Source: Nocardioides sp. 1609
Lineage (GTDB): Bacteria > Actinomycetota > Actinomycetes > Propionibacteriales > Nocardioidaceae
NCBI RefSeq assembly: GCF_004522105.1
Contig: NZ_SPUJ01000001.1
Span: 930,001 to 994,000 of the forward strand
DNA: 64,000 bases
Direction: 5' to 3'
The first letter of the stretch is position 1, and every line of letters starts with the position of its first letter. The translations under genes were made by a program, and so were the position numbers. Below the pieces are notes generated by a model, which saw only the letters and a program-made list of their open reading frames with translations, ran no database searches and was not told the DNA's origin. This document shows, in pieces, positions 16,535 to 24,905 of this stretch.

Positions 16535-18277
16535 ATGACTTCAGTGCAAGACGCCCATAACGACACGACTTCGACCGAGCGAGCCGCCGGTCCGTCCGAC
16601 ACCGGGGAGTCCCCGTCCGTGCCGGTGGTCACCTTCGACACGCACCCGGACTCCTACCGCCACTGGCAGCTCTCGATTGACGGAGAGGTCGCCACGATCA
16701 CCCTCAAGGTGGACGAGGACGGCGGGCTCGTCCCGGGATACGCCTTGAAAATGAACTCTTACGACCTCGGCGTAGACATCGAACTCTACGACGCGGTCCA
16801 GCGTCTGCGCTTCGAGCACCCCGAGGTCCGCGCAGTGGTGATGACGGGCGGGTTGGAGCGGATGTTCTGTGCCGGCGCCAACATCCGCATGCTCGCGCAG
16901 TCGACCCACGCGTGGAAGGTCAACTTCTGCAAGTTCACCAACGAGACCCGCAACGGGATCGAGGACGCGACGGAGGCGTCGGGTCAGACGTGGATCGCGG
17001 CTCTCAACGGCACCGCGGCCGGTGGCGGATACGAGCTTGCTTTGGCGTGCGAGAGCATCGTGCTTATCGACGACGGGTCCTCCACCGTGTCGCTCCCCGA
17101 GGTTCCGCTGCTCGGCGTGCTCCCCGGCACCGGCGGGTTGACACGTGTGGTCGACAAGCGCCATGTCCGCAAGGACCGTGCCGACCAGTTCGCCACCAAG
17201 TCGGAGGGATATCGCGGGGAGACGGCCGTGCAGTGGGGCCTCATCGACGCCACCTACCCGAAGCGGGTGTGGAGCGAGAAGATCGCGGAGCACGCCACGG
17301 CGGCGGCGGCTCGTTCCACCCGAGCCGGCGGGCAGGGTGTCTCCCTGACCCCACTTGAGCGCACCATCGAGGATCACGCGATCAGCTACCCGTTCGTGAC
17401 CGCGCAGCTCGACCACGAGGCTCGCCGGGTGGACGTCACCGTCCACGGCCCGGACTCGGCACCGCCTTCCGACGCTGAAGGGGTTCTTGCGCAGGGCATC
17501 GACTACTGGCCACTCGCCGTCACCCGCGCCCTGGACGACTTGGTCCTGCGCCTGCGTACGAACGAACAGCAGTTGGGCACGTGGGTCTTTCGCACCCAGG
17601 GCGACGCCGATGCAGTGCTGGCCTACGACCAGCAGCTTCGCGAGCTGTCGGACGACTGGTTCGTCAACGAGGTGAACCACTTCTACAAGAGGTTTCTCAA
17701 GCGACTCGACGTCACGAGCCGAAGCTTGATGGCCGTCATCGAGCCCGGGAGCTGCTTCGCGGGCTTGCTGGCAGAGCTCGCACTGGCCTGCGACCGCCAG
17801 TACATGCTCCAGGGGGTATACGAAGACGTCGACGCGGACGCCGCACCGGCGGCAGTCGTGATGACCGAGTCCAACGACGGGCCCTTCCCGATGGGCAACG
17901 GTTTGACCCGACTGGCGAGCCGTTTCTGGGGCCACGACCAGGCCCTTTCCGGGGTGCGCGAGCTCTTCGGCAGGCGTTTGGAGGCCGACGCGGCCGACGC
18001 GGCCGGACTCGTCACGGTGGCACTGGACGACATCGACTTCGAGGAAGAGCTCCGAATTGGCCTGGAGGAGCGTGCGTCTCTATCTCCGGACTCGCTCACC
18101 GGGATGGAGGCCAACCATCGCTTTGTCGGTCCCGAGACGATGGAGACGAAGATCTTCGGCCGCCTTAGCGCGTGGCAGAACTGGATCTTCTACCGGCCCA
18201 ATGCCTCCGGTCCCGATGGCGCTCTGCGCCGATACGGCTCGGGCCAGCGCGGCAGCTACGGCTACGAGCGGATCTGA
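16535..18277 (+). CDS. boxC: 2,3-epoxybenzoyl-CoA dihydrolase
   Basis: A 580-residue member of the crotonase superfamily, far longer than ordinary enoyl-CoA hydratases, as BoxC is. The first crotonase half carries MFCAGANIRMLAQSTHAWKV and LNGTAAGGGYELALACE. It is followed by a BoxC-specific second half with SLMAVIEPGSCFAGLLAELALACDRQYML and FWGHDQALSGVRELFGRRL. BoxC opens the epoxide ring with two waters, giving 3,4-dehydroadipyl-CoA semialdehyde and formate (known). It heads a tightly packed operon running to the thiolase remnant at 24.9 kb. Confidence 0.96.
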   Translation: MTSVQDAHNDTTSTERAAGPSDTGESPSVPVVTFDTHPDSYRHWQLSIDGEVATITLKVDEDGGLVPGYALKMNSYDLGVDIELYDAVQRLRFEHPEVRAVVMTGGLERMFCAGANIRMLAQSTHAWKVNFCKFTNETRNGIEDATEASGQTWIAALNGTAAGGGYELALACESIVLIDDGSSTVSLPEVPLLGVLPGTGGLTRVVDKRHVRKDRADQFATKSEGYRGETAVQWGLIDATYPKRVWSEKIAEHATAAAARSTRAGGQGVSLTPLERTIEDHAISYPFVTAQLDHEARRVDVTVHGPDSAPPSDAEGVLAQGIDYWPLAVTRALDDLVLRLRTNEQQLGTWVFRTQGDADAVLAYDQQLRELSDDWFVNEVNHFYKRFLKRLDVTSRSLMAVIEPGSCFAGLLAELALACDRQYMLQGVYEDVDADAAPAAVVMTESNDGPFPMGNGLTRLASRFWGHDQALSGVRELFGRRLEADAADAAGLVTVALDDIDFEEELRIGLEERASLSPDSLTGMEANHRFVGPETMETKIFGRLSAWQNWIFYRPNASGPDGALRRYGSGQRGSYGYERI

Positions 18278-18285
18278 CGGTCGTC

Positions 18286-19887
18286 GTGGCCCGGTTCAAC
18301 ATCGCGAACTACCTCGTGCATCGTCACGACGTGCTTGGTGGCGGTGCTGAGGTGGCGGTGCGGAGCGGCACGCAAACACTCACGTACTCGGAACTCAGCA
18401 CCCTGGTGCGCGAGGTCGCGGCCGGCCTGCGTCTACTGGGCGCACGACCGGACGACCGCGTTCTCCTCGTCGCCTCCGACGGTGTGCCCGCGATGGCCAC
18501 CATCTTGGGAGCCTTCCACGCGGGCATGGTTGCCGTGCCGATCTCAACGATGCTGACCAGTCGCGAGCTCGGAGGGATCATCCGCGACTCTGGAGCGCGC
18601 ACGGTGTTGTGCACGCCGGAGCACGCGGACACCGTGGCCGAGAGCCTCACCATCGCCGGTGCGATCGACCAGGTGGTGCACGTGGGCTCGCCCGGAGCAC
18701 TGGGCGAAGGCTCCGCCGCGCTTGTGGACTGGGACCAACTGCTCGCGAGCGGCCGCGAGGCCATTGCCGCCGACGACATCGCCCTGAATGCCCACGACAC
18801 GGACGAGGACAACTGGGCACTCTGGCTCTACACCTCGGGGACGACCGGGCAGCCCAAGGCGGCGATGCATCGCCACGCCAACATCCGCCACGTCTGCGAG
18901 TCCTACGGATCCCGAGTCCTCGGCATCACGTCCGAGGACGTCACCCTGTCGGTGGCCAAGCTCTTCTTCGCCTATGGCATCGGCAACTCCGTCTTCTTCC
19001 CCTTGTCCGCCGGCGCGACGTCCGTACTAGAGGCGAAGCGACCGACGCCCGACGTCGCACTCGACAGACTCCGGGCTGATCGGCCCACCCTGTTCTTCGG
19101 CGTCCCGACGTTCTACGCATCCTTGCTCGGTAGCGACCTACCGGACGACGCGTTCGCCTCAGTCCGTTGGTGCATTAGCGCCGGCGAGCCACTACCGGCG
19201 CCCCTGCAACGGCGCTTTACCGAGCGCTTCGGCGTCGAGATCCTCGACGGCATCGGGTCCACGGAAGCCCTGCACATCTTCCTGTCCAATCGCCCTGGTG
19301 ACATCCGCCCCGGGACGACCGGTCGCCCAGTGCCTGGCTATGACGTTGAGGTCCGCGACGAGGACGGCCACGTCACCCCGCCTGGACGACCCGGCGCCCT
19401 GTTCGTCCGGGGCGACTCAATCGGCTTAGGCTACTGGCGACGCGTCGAAGCCAGCCGGGAAGTTTTTAGGGGCGCATGGCTGAGCACGGGCGACACGTAC
19501 GTCACCGACGACGACGGCTACTTCCGATGTCTAGGTCGCAGCACGGACATGCTCAAGGCCGGTGGAATCTGGGTCTCCCCCACCGAGGTCGAGTCCCGCC
19601 TCCTTGAGCATGCCTCGGTGCAACAGGCCGCTGTCGTAGGCGCGACGGACGACGACGGTCTGGACAAGCCGGTCGCCGTCGTCGTCGCGGACGGCGTCAC
19701 CGAGGACGAGCTCATTACCTGGTGCCGGGACGGACTGGCGCACTTTAAGGCTCCGCGGCACGTGGTTTTCACCAAGGACCTCCCGAGGACCCCGACCGGC
19801 AAGTTACAGCGCTTCCGCGTGCGCGAGCTTCTCGTCCCAGCACACCCCGACGCCCCCAAGGGCATCACCTCAGGAGGAGCCCCGTGA
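18286..19887 (+). CDS. Benzoate-CoA ligase-like acyl-CoA synthetase
   Basis: A 533-residue ANL-superfamily enzyme: N-terminal FNIANYLVHRH, typical of benzoate-CoA ligases; P-loop YTSGTTGQPKAAMHRH (183-196); DGIGSTEALHIFLSN; hinge LGRSTDMLKAGGIWVSPTEVE; and the catalytic Lys506 in PRTPTGKLQRF. It activates benzoate or a close analogue to the CoA ester with ATP. GTG 18286 lies eight bases after the boxC stop and matches the family N-terminus; the ribosome site is weak, which suggests coupling. Lys506 is the residue reversibly acetylated in BadA-type ligases (known). Its 3' end overlaps the next gene by four bases. Confidence 0.9.
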   Translation: MARFNIANYLVHRHDVLGGGAEVAVRSGTQTLTYSELSTLVREVAAGLRLLGARPDDRVLLVASDGVPAMATILGAFHAGMVAVPISTMLTSRELGGIIRDSGARTVLCTPEHADTVAESLTIAGAIDQVVHVGSPGALGEGSAALVDWDQLLASGREAIAADDIALNAHDTDEDNWALWLYTSGTTGQPKAAMHRHANIRHVCESYGSRVLGITSEDVTLSVAKLFFAYGIGNSVFFPLSAGATSVLEAKRPTPDVALDRLRADRPTLFFGVPTFYASLLGSDLPDDAFASVRWCISAGEPLPAPLQRRFTERFGVEILDGIGSTEALHIFLSNRPGDIRPGTTGRPVPGYDVEVRDEDGHVTPPGRPGALFVRGDSIGLGYWRRVEASREVFRGAWLSTGDTYVTDDDGYFRCLGRSTDMLKAGGIWVSPTEVESRLLEHASVQQAAVVGATDDDGLDKPVAVVVADGVTEDELITWCRDGLAHFKAPRHVVFTKDLPRTPTGKLQRFRVRELLVPAHPDAPKGITSGGAP

Positions 19888-20903
19888 CCAGCAATCGCGA
19901 CGAAGTCGACGTACTTATCATCGGAGCGGGACCCGTCGGACTCTACGCCGCCTACTACGCCGGTGTCCGCGGCCTGAGGACGGCGATCGTCGACTCGCTC
20001 AGCCAGGTGGGCGGCCAGGTTAGCGCGATGTATCCAGAGAAAAACATCTACGACATCGCGGCTCTTCCGAGCGTCACAGGTCGCGAGCTGATCAGCGGCC
20101 TCCGGGCCCAAGCCGATCAGTACCACCCGACCTATCTGCTGGGCCAGGAGGCCCGAGATCTCGCGCACATGATCGACGACGGCGGTCGTGCCCGCAAGCT
20201 GGTGCGCACCAGTGCGGGCCTGGAGGTCAGCTGCGCGGCCATCGTCATCACCGGCGGAATCGGCACCTTCACACCTCGCCCGTTACCGGCCGGCGAGGAG
20301 TTCCTCGGTCGCGGACTGGACTACTTCGTCCCATCCAAGGACGACTACGCAGGCCGCGACGTGATTGTGGTGGGAGGTGGCGACAGTGCCTTGGACTGGT
20401 GCTTGATGCTGGAGCCGATCGCGGCTTCGGTGACGCTCGTGCACCGGCGTTCGGCGTTCCGGGCGCACGCCGCGAGCGTCGCGCAGGTCGAGGCGTCGAG
20501 TATCGAGGTCATCACAGACGCACAGATCGTGGCGCTCGAGGGTGGCCGGTTCGTCGAGAAGGCGAGCATCGAGGTGAAAGGTGAGGACGCCCCACGCGTC
20601 CTGCCCTGCCAGGCAGTGGTGGCCGCACTCGGCTTCACGGCCAACCTGGGTCCGCTCCGGGACTGGGGGCTCGAGTTGCACGACAACCGGCACGTGGTCG
20701 TAGGCACCTCGATGGAGACGAACGTCGCAGGCGTCTTCGCCGCCGGGGACATCACCGACTATCGCGGCAAGGTGCGGCTGATCTCGGTGGGCTTCGGCGA
20801 GGCCGCTACCGCCGTCAACAACGCCGCAGTGCACGTCAACCCCGAAGCACAACTCTTCCCGGGGCACTCCACCGACGACCCGCACCCGGGCGGCGCGTCC
20901 TGA
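19884..20903 (+). CDS. Thioredoxin-reductase-like ferredoxin-NADP+ reductase
   Basis: A 339-residue FAD/NADPH flavoprotein of the YumC/FNR2 type. It has FAD motif IIGAGPVGLYAAYYAG (12-27), VGGQVSAMYPEKNIYDIAALP, NADPH motif VVGGGDSALD (162-171) and the family C-terminus GDITDYRGKVRLISVGFGEA. The CxxC of thioredoxin reductases is absent, so ferredoxin reduction is the likely reaction. With the ferredoxin gene following, it probably supplies electrons to BoxB in place of BoxA. ATG overlaps the ligase stop (ATGA). Confidence 0.9.
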   Translation: MTSNRDEVDVLIIGAGPVGLYAAYYAGVRGLRTAIVDSLSQVGGQVSAMYPEKNIYDIAALPSVTGRELISGLRAQADQYHPTYLLGQEARDLAHMIDDGGRARKLVRTSAGLEVSCAAIVITGGIGTFTPRPLPAGEEFLGRGLDYFVPSKDDYAGRDVIVVGGGDSALDWCLMLEPIAASVTLVHRRSAFRAHAASVAQVEASSIEVITDAQIVALEGGRFVEKASIEVKGEDAPRVLPCQAVVAALGFTANLGPLRDWGLELHDNRHVVVGTSMETNVAGVFAAGDITDYRGKVRLISVGFGEAATAVNNAAVHVNPEAQLFPGHSTDDPHPGGAS

Positions 20904-20970
20904 CCCACCCGTCCGGCCCTTGGCCGCACCTGATCAGTCACCGGCCGCTACAAAATCCCGAGGAGCCCGA

Positions 20971-21300
20971 ATGCCGTACGTGATTGCCAGCCCCTGCATC
21001 GACGTCAACGACAAGGCATGCGTCGAGGAATGTCCGGTCGACTGCATCTACGAAGGAAACCGCAAGAGCTACATCAACCCCAAGGAGTGCATCGACTGCG
21101 GCGCATGCGAACCGGTGTGCCCCGTCGAGGCAATCAGCCAGGACCGTCGAGTCTCGGATAACGACAAGGCATTCATCGCCGACAACCGTGCCTTCTTCAT
21201 CGAAATCCTCCCCGGGCGCGCCGAGCCCCTCGGGGCACCCGGCGGCGCTTCCAAGATCGGTGAGCTCGATACCGACACGCCGCTCGTGCTCGACTGGTGA
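20971..21300 (+). CDS. fdxA: Seven-iron [3Fe-4S][4Fe-4S] ferredoxin
   Basis: A 109-residue FdxA-type ferredoxin. Cysteines 9, 17, 21, 25, 40, 43, 46 and 50 lie in PCIDVNDKACVEECPVDC and ECIDCGACEPVCP. The Asp in place of the second Cys of the first motif (CIDVNDKAC) is the pattern that gives one 3Fe cluster, as in mycobacterial FdxA. The C-terminal extension (DNRAFFIEILPG) is family-typical. It should shuttle electrons from the reductase encoded just upstream to BoxB. ATG 20971 has AGGAG six bases upstream. Confidence 0.92.
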   Translation: MPYVIASPCIDVNDKACVEECPVDCIYEGNRKSYINPKECIDCGACEPVCPVEAISQDRRVSDNDKAFIADNRAFFIEILPGRAEPLGAPGGASKIGELDTDTPLVLDW

Positions 21301-22178
21301 TCGTGCTCGACCAACACGTGCTGGTGGACGCGCACATCCACGTGCCTGTGCTCGGCTCGCTCCGACCTTCATGGCTGAGCTGGGCCGAGGAGTTCGGGCC
21401 GCCGGGCGTACTCGACCAAATATGGGACGCAGAGGGTCGGCCGCGTCCCGCAGTTCTGGACGACCTCTTCGCCAGACAGGGCGTCGACTGCGCGCTGCTG
21501 TTCTGCGAGTACAGCCCCAAAGCGACGGGCTACCAGACCTTTGATGACCTGCTACCGCTGGTCGAGCACAACCCTTCGCGGTTCCGTCCCGTCGCCAACG
21601 TCAATCCCCACCTGCACTACCCCATCGACGTCGAGCTCCGGCGACAGTTGAACCTGGGAGCTGCCGCGCTGAAGCTGCACCCCGTGCACGGCGGCTTCCG
21701 CTGCGACGACCCCGCTCTCTTCCCTGCCTACCAGCTCCTCGTCGAACGTGAGGTACCCCTCGTGGTGCACTGCGGCACCAGTTCGTTCCCGGGGTCGATG
21801 AACGAACTCGCCGATCCAGCGTTCCTGCTCCCGGTGACGCGCCTGTTCCCGAACCTCAACATTGTCCTGGCGCACGGGGGGCGCGGATGGTGGTACAACG
21901 CCGCCGCGTTCATGGCGCTCAGCAACCCAAGCGTCTGGATTGAGCTCTCGGGCCTACCCCCGACGAAGCTCCCGCACTACTACCAGGACTTTGACCTTGA
22001 TCGGCTGGCACGTAAGTGGATCTTCGCGACCGACTGGCCGGGTGTCCCCAGCATCTCGGCGAATGCCCGTGCGGTCCTGGAGCTGGTGCACGACCCATCG
22101 ACCGCCGCAGACGTCCTCGGCGCCAATGCACGCCGCGTCTACCGCGGACTCGACCACCTCGACGCCGCGAAGGAGTGA
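21297..22178 (+). CDS. Amidohydrolase-family metal-dependent hydrolase or decarboxylase
   Basis: A 293-residue TIM-barrel protein of the amidohydrolase-2 (ACMSD-like) group. Metal-site motifs are DAHIHVP (His13, His15), LKLHPVHGGF, VHCGTSSF, LAHGGRGWW and FATDWPG. Relatives include aminocarboxymuconate-semialdehyde decarboxylase and 4-oxalomesaconate hydratase; none is a known box enzyme. It may process a shunt product such as an epoxide-derived lactone or an aldehyde adduct (inference). GTG overlaps the ferredoxin stop (GTGA), and PaaY2 begins three bases after its end. Confidence 0.78.
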   Translation: MIVLDQHVLVDAHIHVPVLGSLRPSWLSWAEEFGPPGVLDQIWDAEGRPRPAVLDDLFARQGVDCALLFCEYSPKATGYQTFDDLLPLVEHNPSRFRPVANVNPHLHYPIDVELRRQLNLGAAALKLHPVHGGFRCDDPALFPAYQLLVEREVPLVVHCGTSSFPGSMNELADPAFLLPVTRLFPNLNIVLAHGGRGWWYNAAAFMALSNPSVWIELSGLPPTKLPHYYQDFDLDRLARKWIFATDWPGVPSISANARAVLELVHDPSTAADVLGANARRVYRGLDHLDAAKE

Positions 22179-22181
22179 CTC

Positions 22182-22745
22182 GTGCCCATCTACGCACTCG
22201 GAACGTCCGAGCCAGATATCCACCCCACCGCCTACGTCCACCCAGAAGCGACCGTCATCGGCCGTGTCTCCATTGGGGCCGCGAGCACGATCTGGCCGGG
22301 CGCCGTCCTGCGCGGCGACTTCGGGGAGATCTGGATCGGTACCCGTACCAGCATTCAGGACGGCTCAGTGCTGCACACCACCAAGGACTGGCCGACAGTC
22401 GTAGGTGACGAGTGCGTGGTCGGCCACGTCGCCCACATGGAGGGGTGCACCGTAGAGGATCGGTGCCTCATCGGTTCCGGGACCGTGATTCTCAACCGCG
22501 CCGTCATCGGCACCGGAAGCGTCGTGGGCGCGCAGGCGCTCGTCCCTGAGGACTGCCGTATCCCCTCCGGCAGCCTCGCACTGGGCGTGCCCGTGCGGAC
22601 TAGACCCGTCGACCCGGACAAGCAGAGCACCTGGATCGACTTCGCGGTGCGGGAGTACATCGGGAACGGTGCGACCTACCACCGCGACCTACGACTCCTT
22701 CGCCACGACCACACACCTCGATCTCACCCGGGAGTGCACCCATGA
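22182..22745 (+). CDS. Gamma-carbonic-anhydrase/PaaY-like hexapeptide protein
   Basis: A 187-residue left-handed beta-helix protein (IHPTAYVHPEATVIGRVSIG, SIQDGSVLHTT, GHVAHMEGC, IGSGTVILNRAVIG). The metal ligands H-x4-H are conserved in VVGHVAHMEGC. PaaY of E. coli is a thioesterase that relieves CoA trapping in phenylacetate catabolism (known). This copy ends with WIDFAVREYIGNGATYHRDLRLL and lacks the ABM domain found in the paralogue at 4279. It sits inside the box operon, overlapping the next gene by four bases. Confidence 0.82.
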   Translation: MPIYALGTSEPDIHPTAYVHPEATVIGRVSIGAASTIWPGAVLRGDFGEIWIGTRTSIQDGSVLHTTKDWPTVVGDECVVGHVAHMEGCTVEDRCLIGSGTVILNRAVIGTGSVVGAQALVPEDCRIPSGSLALGVPVRTRPVDPDKQSTWIDFAVREYIGNGATYHRDLRLLRHDHTPRSHPGVHP

Positions 22746-23278
22746 CCGCGACATCAGCCGTCGACCAGCTCGGGCGTCCCGCCCACGAACTGACCGACCT
22801 TGAGCTCGAACAGCAAGGTACGCAAGCGCACGCAACACGCAACTGGGTGTTCCTGCATGGATCGGCCGAGCAGTTCGCGACGCATACTGCACGCATGCTC
22901 GAGCTTGAGCAGGAGTATCTGCAGCGCTACCCGAAGCGGACCTGGCAAGGGTCCGGAGGTGCCGTGTCAGAGGAGACCCAGCTGCAGGTTGTGCAGCAAG
23001 CGCTGCGGAACATCATGCAGCAGTTGCAAGCCCTACTTGAGCACCCACCTCGAGCTGAATCCGCCAGCGAGGAGGACGATCCGCAGCGAAGCTTGCTCGG
23101 TCGCGTTGCGGCGACCCCCGGCGGCCGAATGAACAAGCTCGAACTCCACCAGGTGGCACGCGAGGTGGGCCTCGACCGGACCGCCTTGGCACGTCTCTAC
23201 AGCGCGGAACCGCCGTTGTTGCGCACGGACCTGCAGGACCGTGTCATCACTCGTGCGGGACGGGACCAGTTGCTATGA
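22742..23278 (+). CDS. DUF6158-domain protein with C-terminal helical (winged-helix-like) extension
   Basis: A 178-residue protein. Residues 14-70 resemble the actinobacterial DUF6158 family (ELTDLELEQQGTQAHATRN, then THTARMLELEQEYLQRYPKR). A glutamine-rich middle helix (residues 78-100) is followed by a C-terminal MNKLELHQVAREVGLDRTAL and a basic VITRAGRD stretch. That arrangement looks like a small helix-turn-helix. Function is unknown. It overlaps its neighbours by four bases at both ends (ATGA), so it is translated with the catabolic enzymes. Confidence 0.7.
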   Translation: MTATSAVDQLGRPAHELTDLELEQQGTQAHATRNWVFLHGSAEQFATHTARMLELEQEYLQRYPKRTWQGSGGAVSEETQLQVVQQALRNIMQQLQALLEHPPRAESASEEDDPQRSLLGRVAATPGGRMNKLELHQVAREVGLDRTALARLYSAEPPLLRTDLQDRVITRAGRDQLL

Positions 23279-24135
23279 GCGAGACCCCAAAGACCTGTGG
23301 AGTGGTGGGTGGTGGACAGATGGGAGCAGGCATCGCTCACGCGCTGCTCCTAGCCGGCTCGACGGTGCGGCTCCTTGAGCGGGACGAGTCCGCCGCGTCG
23401 GCGGCACACGACAGGGTCAAAACCCTGGTGCGACGCACCGTCGAGCGAGGCTTGCTCGACGAAGCACAGTCCGTGCTCACCAGACTAGGTGTCACGACTG
23501 ACCCGGCCGAGTTGTCCGATGCGGGACTCGTCGTCGAGGCAGTTCCTGAAGACCTCGACCTCAAGCTGTCCACCCTGAGCACCTTGGCGTCGTACGTTTC
23601 TCCCGACGCTGTGCTGGCTACCAACACGAGCAGCCTGTCCGTCGATCTACTCTCCCAGGCGGTCCCGAACCCGGAGCGCGTGATCGGACTGCACTTCTTC
23701 AACCCGGTGCCCTCGAGCCGCCTCGTCGAGGTCGTGCTGTCTTCACGAACCTCCCCTGAGCTCCGCCGGAGGGCCGAGGAATGGGTGCTGTCATGGGGCA
23801 AGACACCGGTAACAGTTCGTGACGCACCGGGGTTCGCCAGCAGCCGGCTCGGATTGGCCATCGGCCTCGAGGCGATCCGCATGCTTGAGGAAGGAGTGGC
23901 GTCGGCCGAAGACATTGACGCCGCCATGACATTGGGCTACGGCTTCCCTGTCGGTCCCCTCAAGCTGACGGACCTCGTTGGACTCGATGTCCGTCTGGGA
24001 ATCTCCCGCTACCTGAGCTCCGAGCTCGGCCCACGGTTCGCCCCCCCGGCCCTGATGGTTCAGATGGTTCAGCAAGGCAAGTTGGGCCGCAAGAGCGGCC
24101 AAGGCTTCTATTCGTGGGACGAGGTGGCCCGTTGA
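23275..24135 (+). CDS. 3-hydroxyacyl-CoA dehydrogenase (PaaH-like)
   Basis: A 286-residue NAD-dependent dehydrogenase of normal length. It has Rossmann motif GVVGGGQMGAGIAHALLLAG (9-28), ATNTSSLSVDLL, catalytic His140 in IGLHFFNPVPSSRLVEVV, and the C-terminal dimer domain with DAAMTLGYGFPVGPLKLTDL. In this operon it should oxidise 3-hydroxyadipyl-CoA to 3-oxoadipyl-CoA, the same chemistry as PaaH. It overlaps the hydratase by four bases. Confidence 0.92.
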   Translation: MSETPKTCGVVGGGQMGAGIAHALLLAGSTVRLLERDESAASAAHDRVKTLVRRTVERGLLDEAQSVLTRLGVTTDPAELSDAGLVVEAVPEDLDLKLSTLSTLASYVSPDAVLATNTSSLSVDLLSQAVPNPERVIGLHFFNPVPSSRLVEVVLSSRTSPELRRRAEEWVLSWGKTPVTVRDAPGFASSRLGLAIGLEAIRMLEEGVASAEDIDAAMTLGYGFPVGPLKLTDLVGLDVRLGISRYLSSELGPRFAPPALMVQMVQQGKLGRKSGQGFYSWDEVAR

Positions 24136-24905
24136 GTGGCTGGACTGTGGAGGCGTTGCCGGGGATCAGGGTGGACTGGGCGACCCCGGATCGTCTGGTC
24201 GTGACGCTCGATCGGCCGGAGGTGCGCAACGCAATCAACGCAGAGATGGTCGAAAGCCTGCACTCGGTGTGCGGACAGCTTGAGCGCCGACCACGGACGC
24301 TGATCCTCACAGGCGGCACCCGGACCTTTGCTGCCGGCGCCGACATCGGCCAGTTGCGCGAGCGTCGCAGGGAGGACGCACTCGCAGGCATCAACAGCGG
24401 GCTCTTTGATCGCATCGCTCGACTGCCCATGCCGACCATCGCAGCGATCTCTGGGTCGGCGATCGGAGGCGGCGCAGAGCTCGCGTACGCATGCGACTTC
24501 CGCATCGGGACCCCGACCACAATTTTCGGGAACCCCGAGGGCCAGTTGGGTATCCTTGCGGCCGCCGGTGCCTCCTGGAGACTCGCCGAACTGGTCGGAG
24601 AGTCACTTGCCAAGGAAGTCCTTCTCGCCGGCCGAATGCTCGACGCTGCCGACGCCCTCGCTGCGCGTCTACTGAACGAGCTGGTGGCGCCGGAACTGTT
24701 GATCGAGACGTCAAATGCTTGGGTGGACCGGATCAACAAACAGGCTCCGCTGGCGCTGCGTATGACCAAGCTGGCTATGAGCGCCCCTCGAGATGCCCAT
24801 CCTGTGATCGACAACGTGGCCCAAGCCGTTCTGTTCGAGACCGAGGAGAAGTCAGAACGCATGGACGCCTTCCTCAACCGAAAGAGCAGGAAAAATGATG
24901 ACTGA
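24132..24905 (+). CDS. Enoyl-CoA hydratase (PaaF-like)
   Basis: A 257-residue crotonase-fold hydratase. The oxyanion-hole regions TFAAGADIGQL and AISGSAIGGGAELAYACD are present, as are both catalytic glutamates (Glu116 in GGGAEL, Glu136 in FGNPEGQLG). It probably hydrates dehydroadipyl-CoA to 3-hydroxyadipyl-CoA. I place the start at TTG 24132, overlapping the dehydrogenase stop (TTGA) with GAGG nine bases upstream; an in-frame ATG at 24114 would give six extra residues. The end overlaps the first codons of the thiolase pseudogene. Confidence 0.9.
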   Translation: MSGWTVEALPGIRVDWATPDRLVVTLDRPEVRNAINAEMVESLHSVCGQLERRPRTLILTGGTRTFAAGADIGQLRERRREDALAGINSGLFDRIARLPMPTIAAISGSAIGGGAELAYACDFRIGTPTTIFGNPEGQLGILAAAGASWRLAELVGESLAKEVLLAGRMLDAADALAARLLNELVAPELLIETSNAWVDRINKQAPLALRMTKLAMSAPRDAHPVIDNVAQAVLFETEEKSERMDAFLNRKSRKNDD

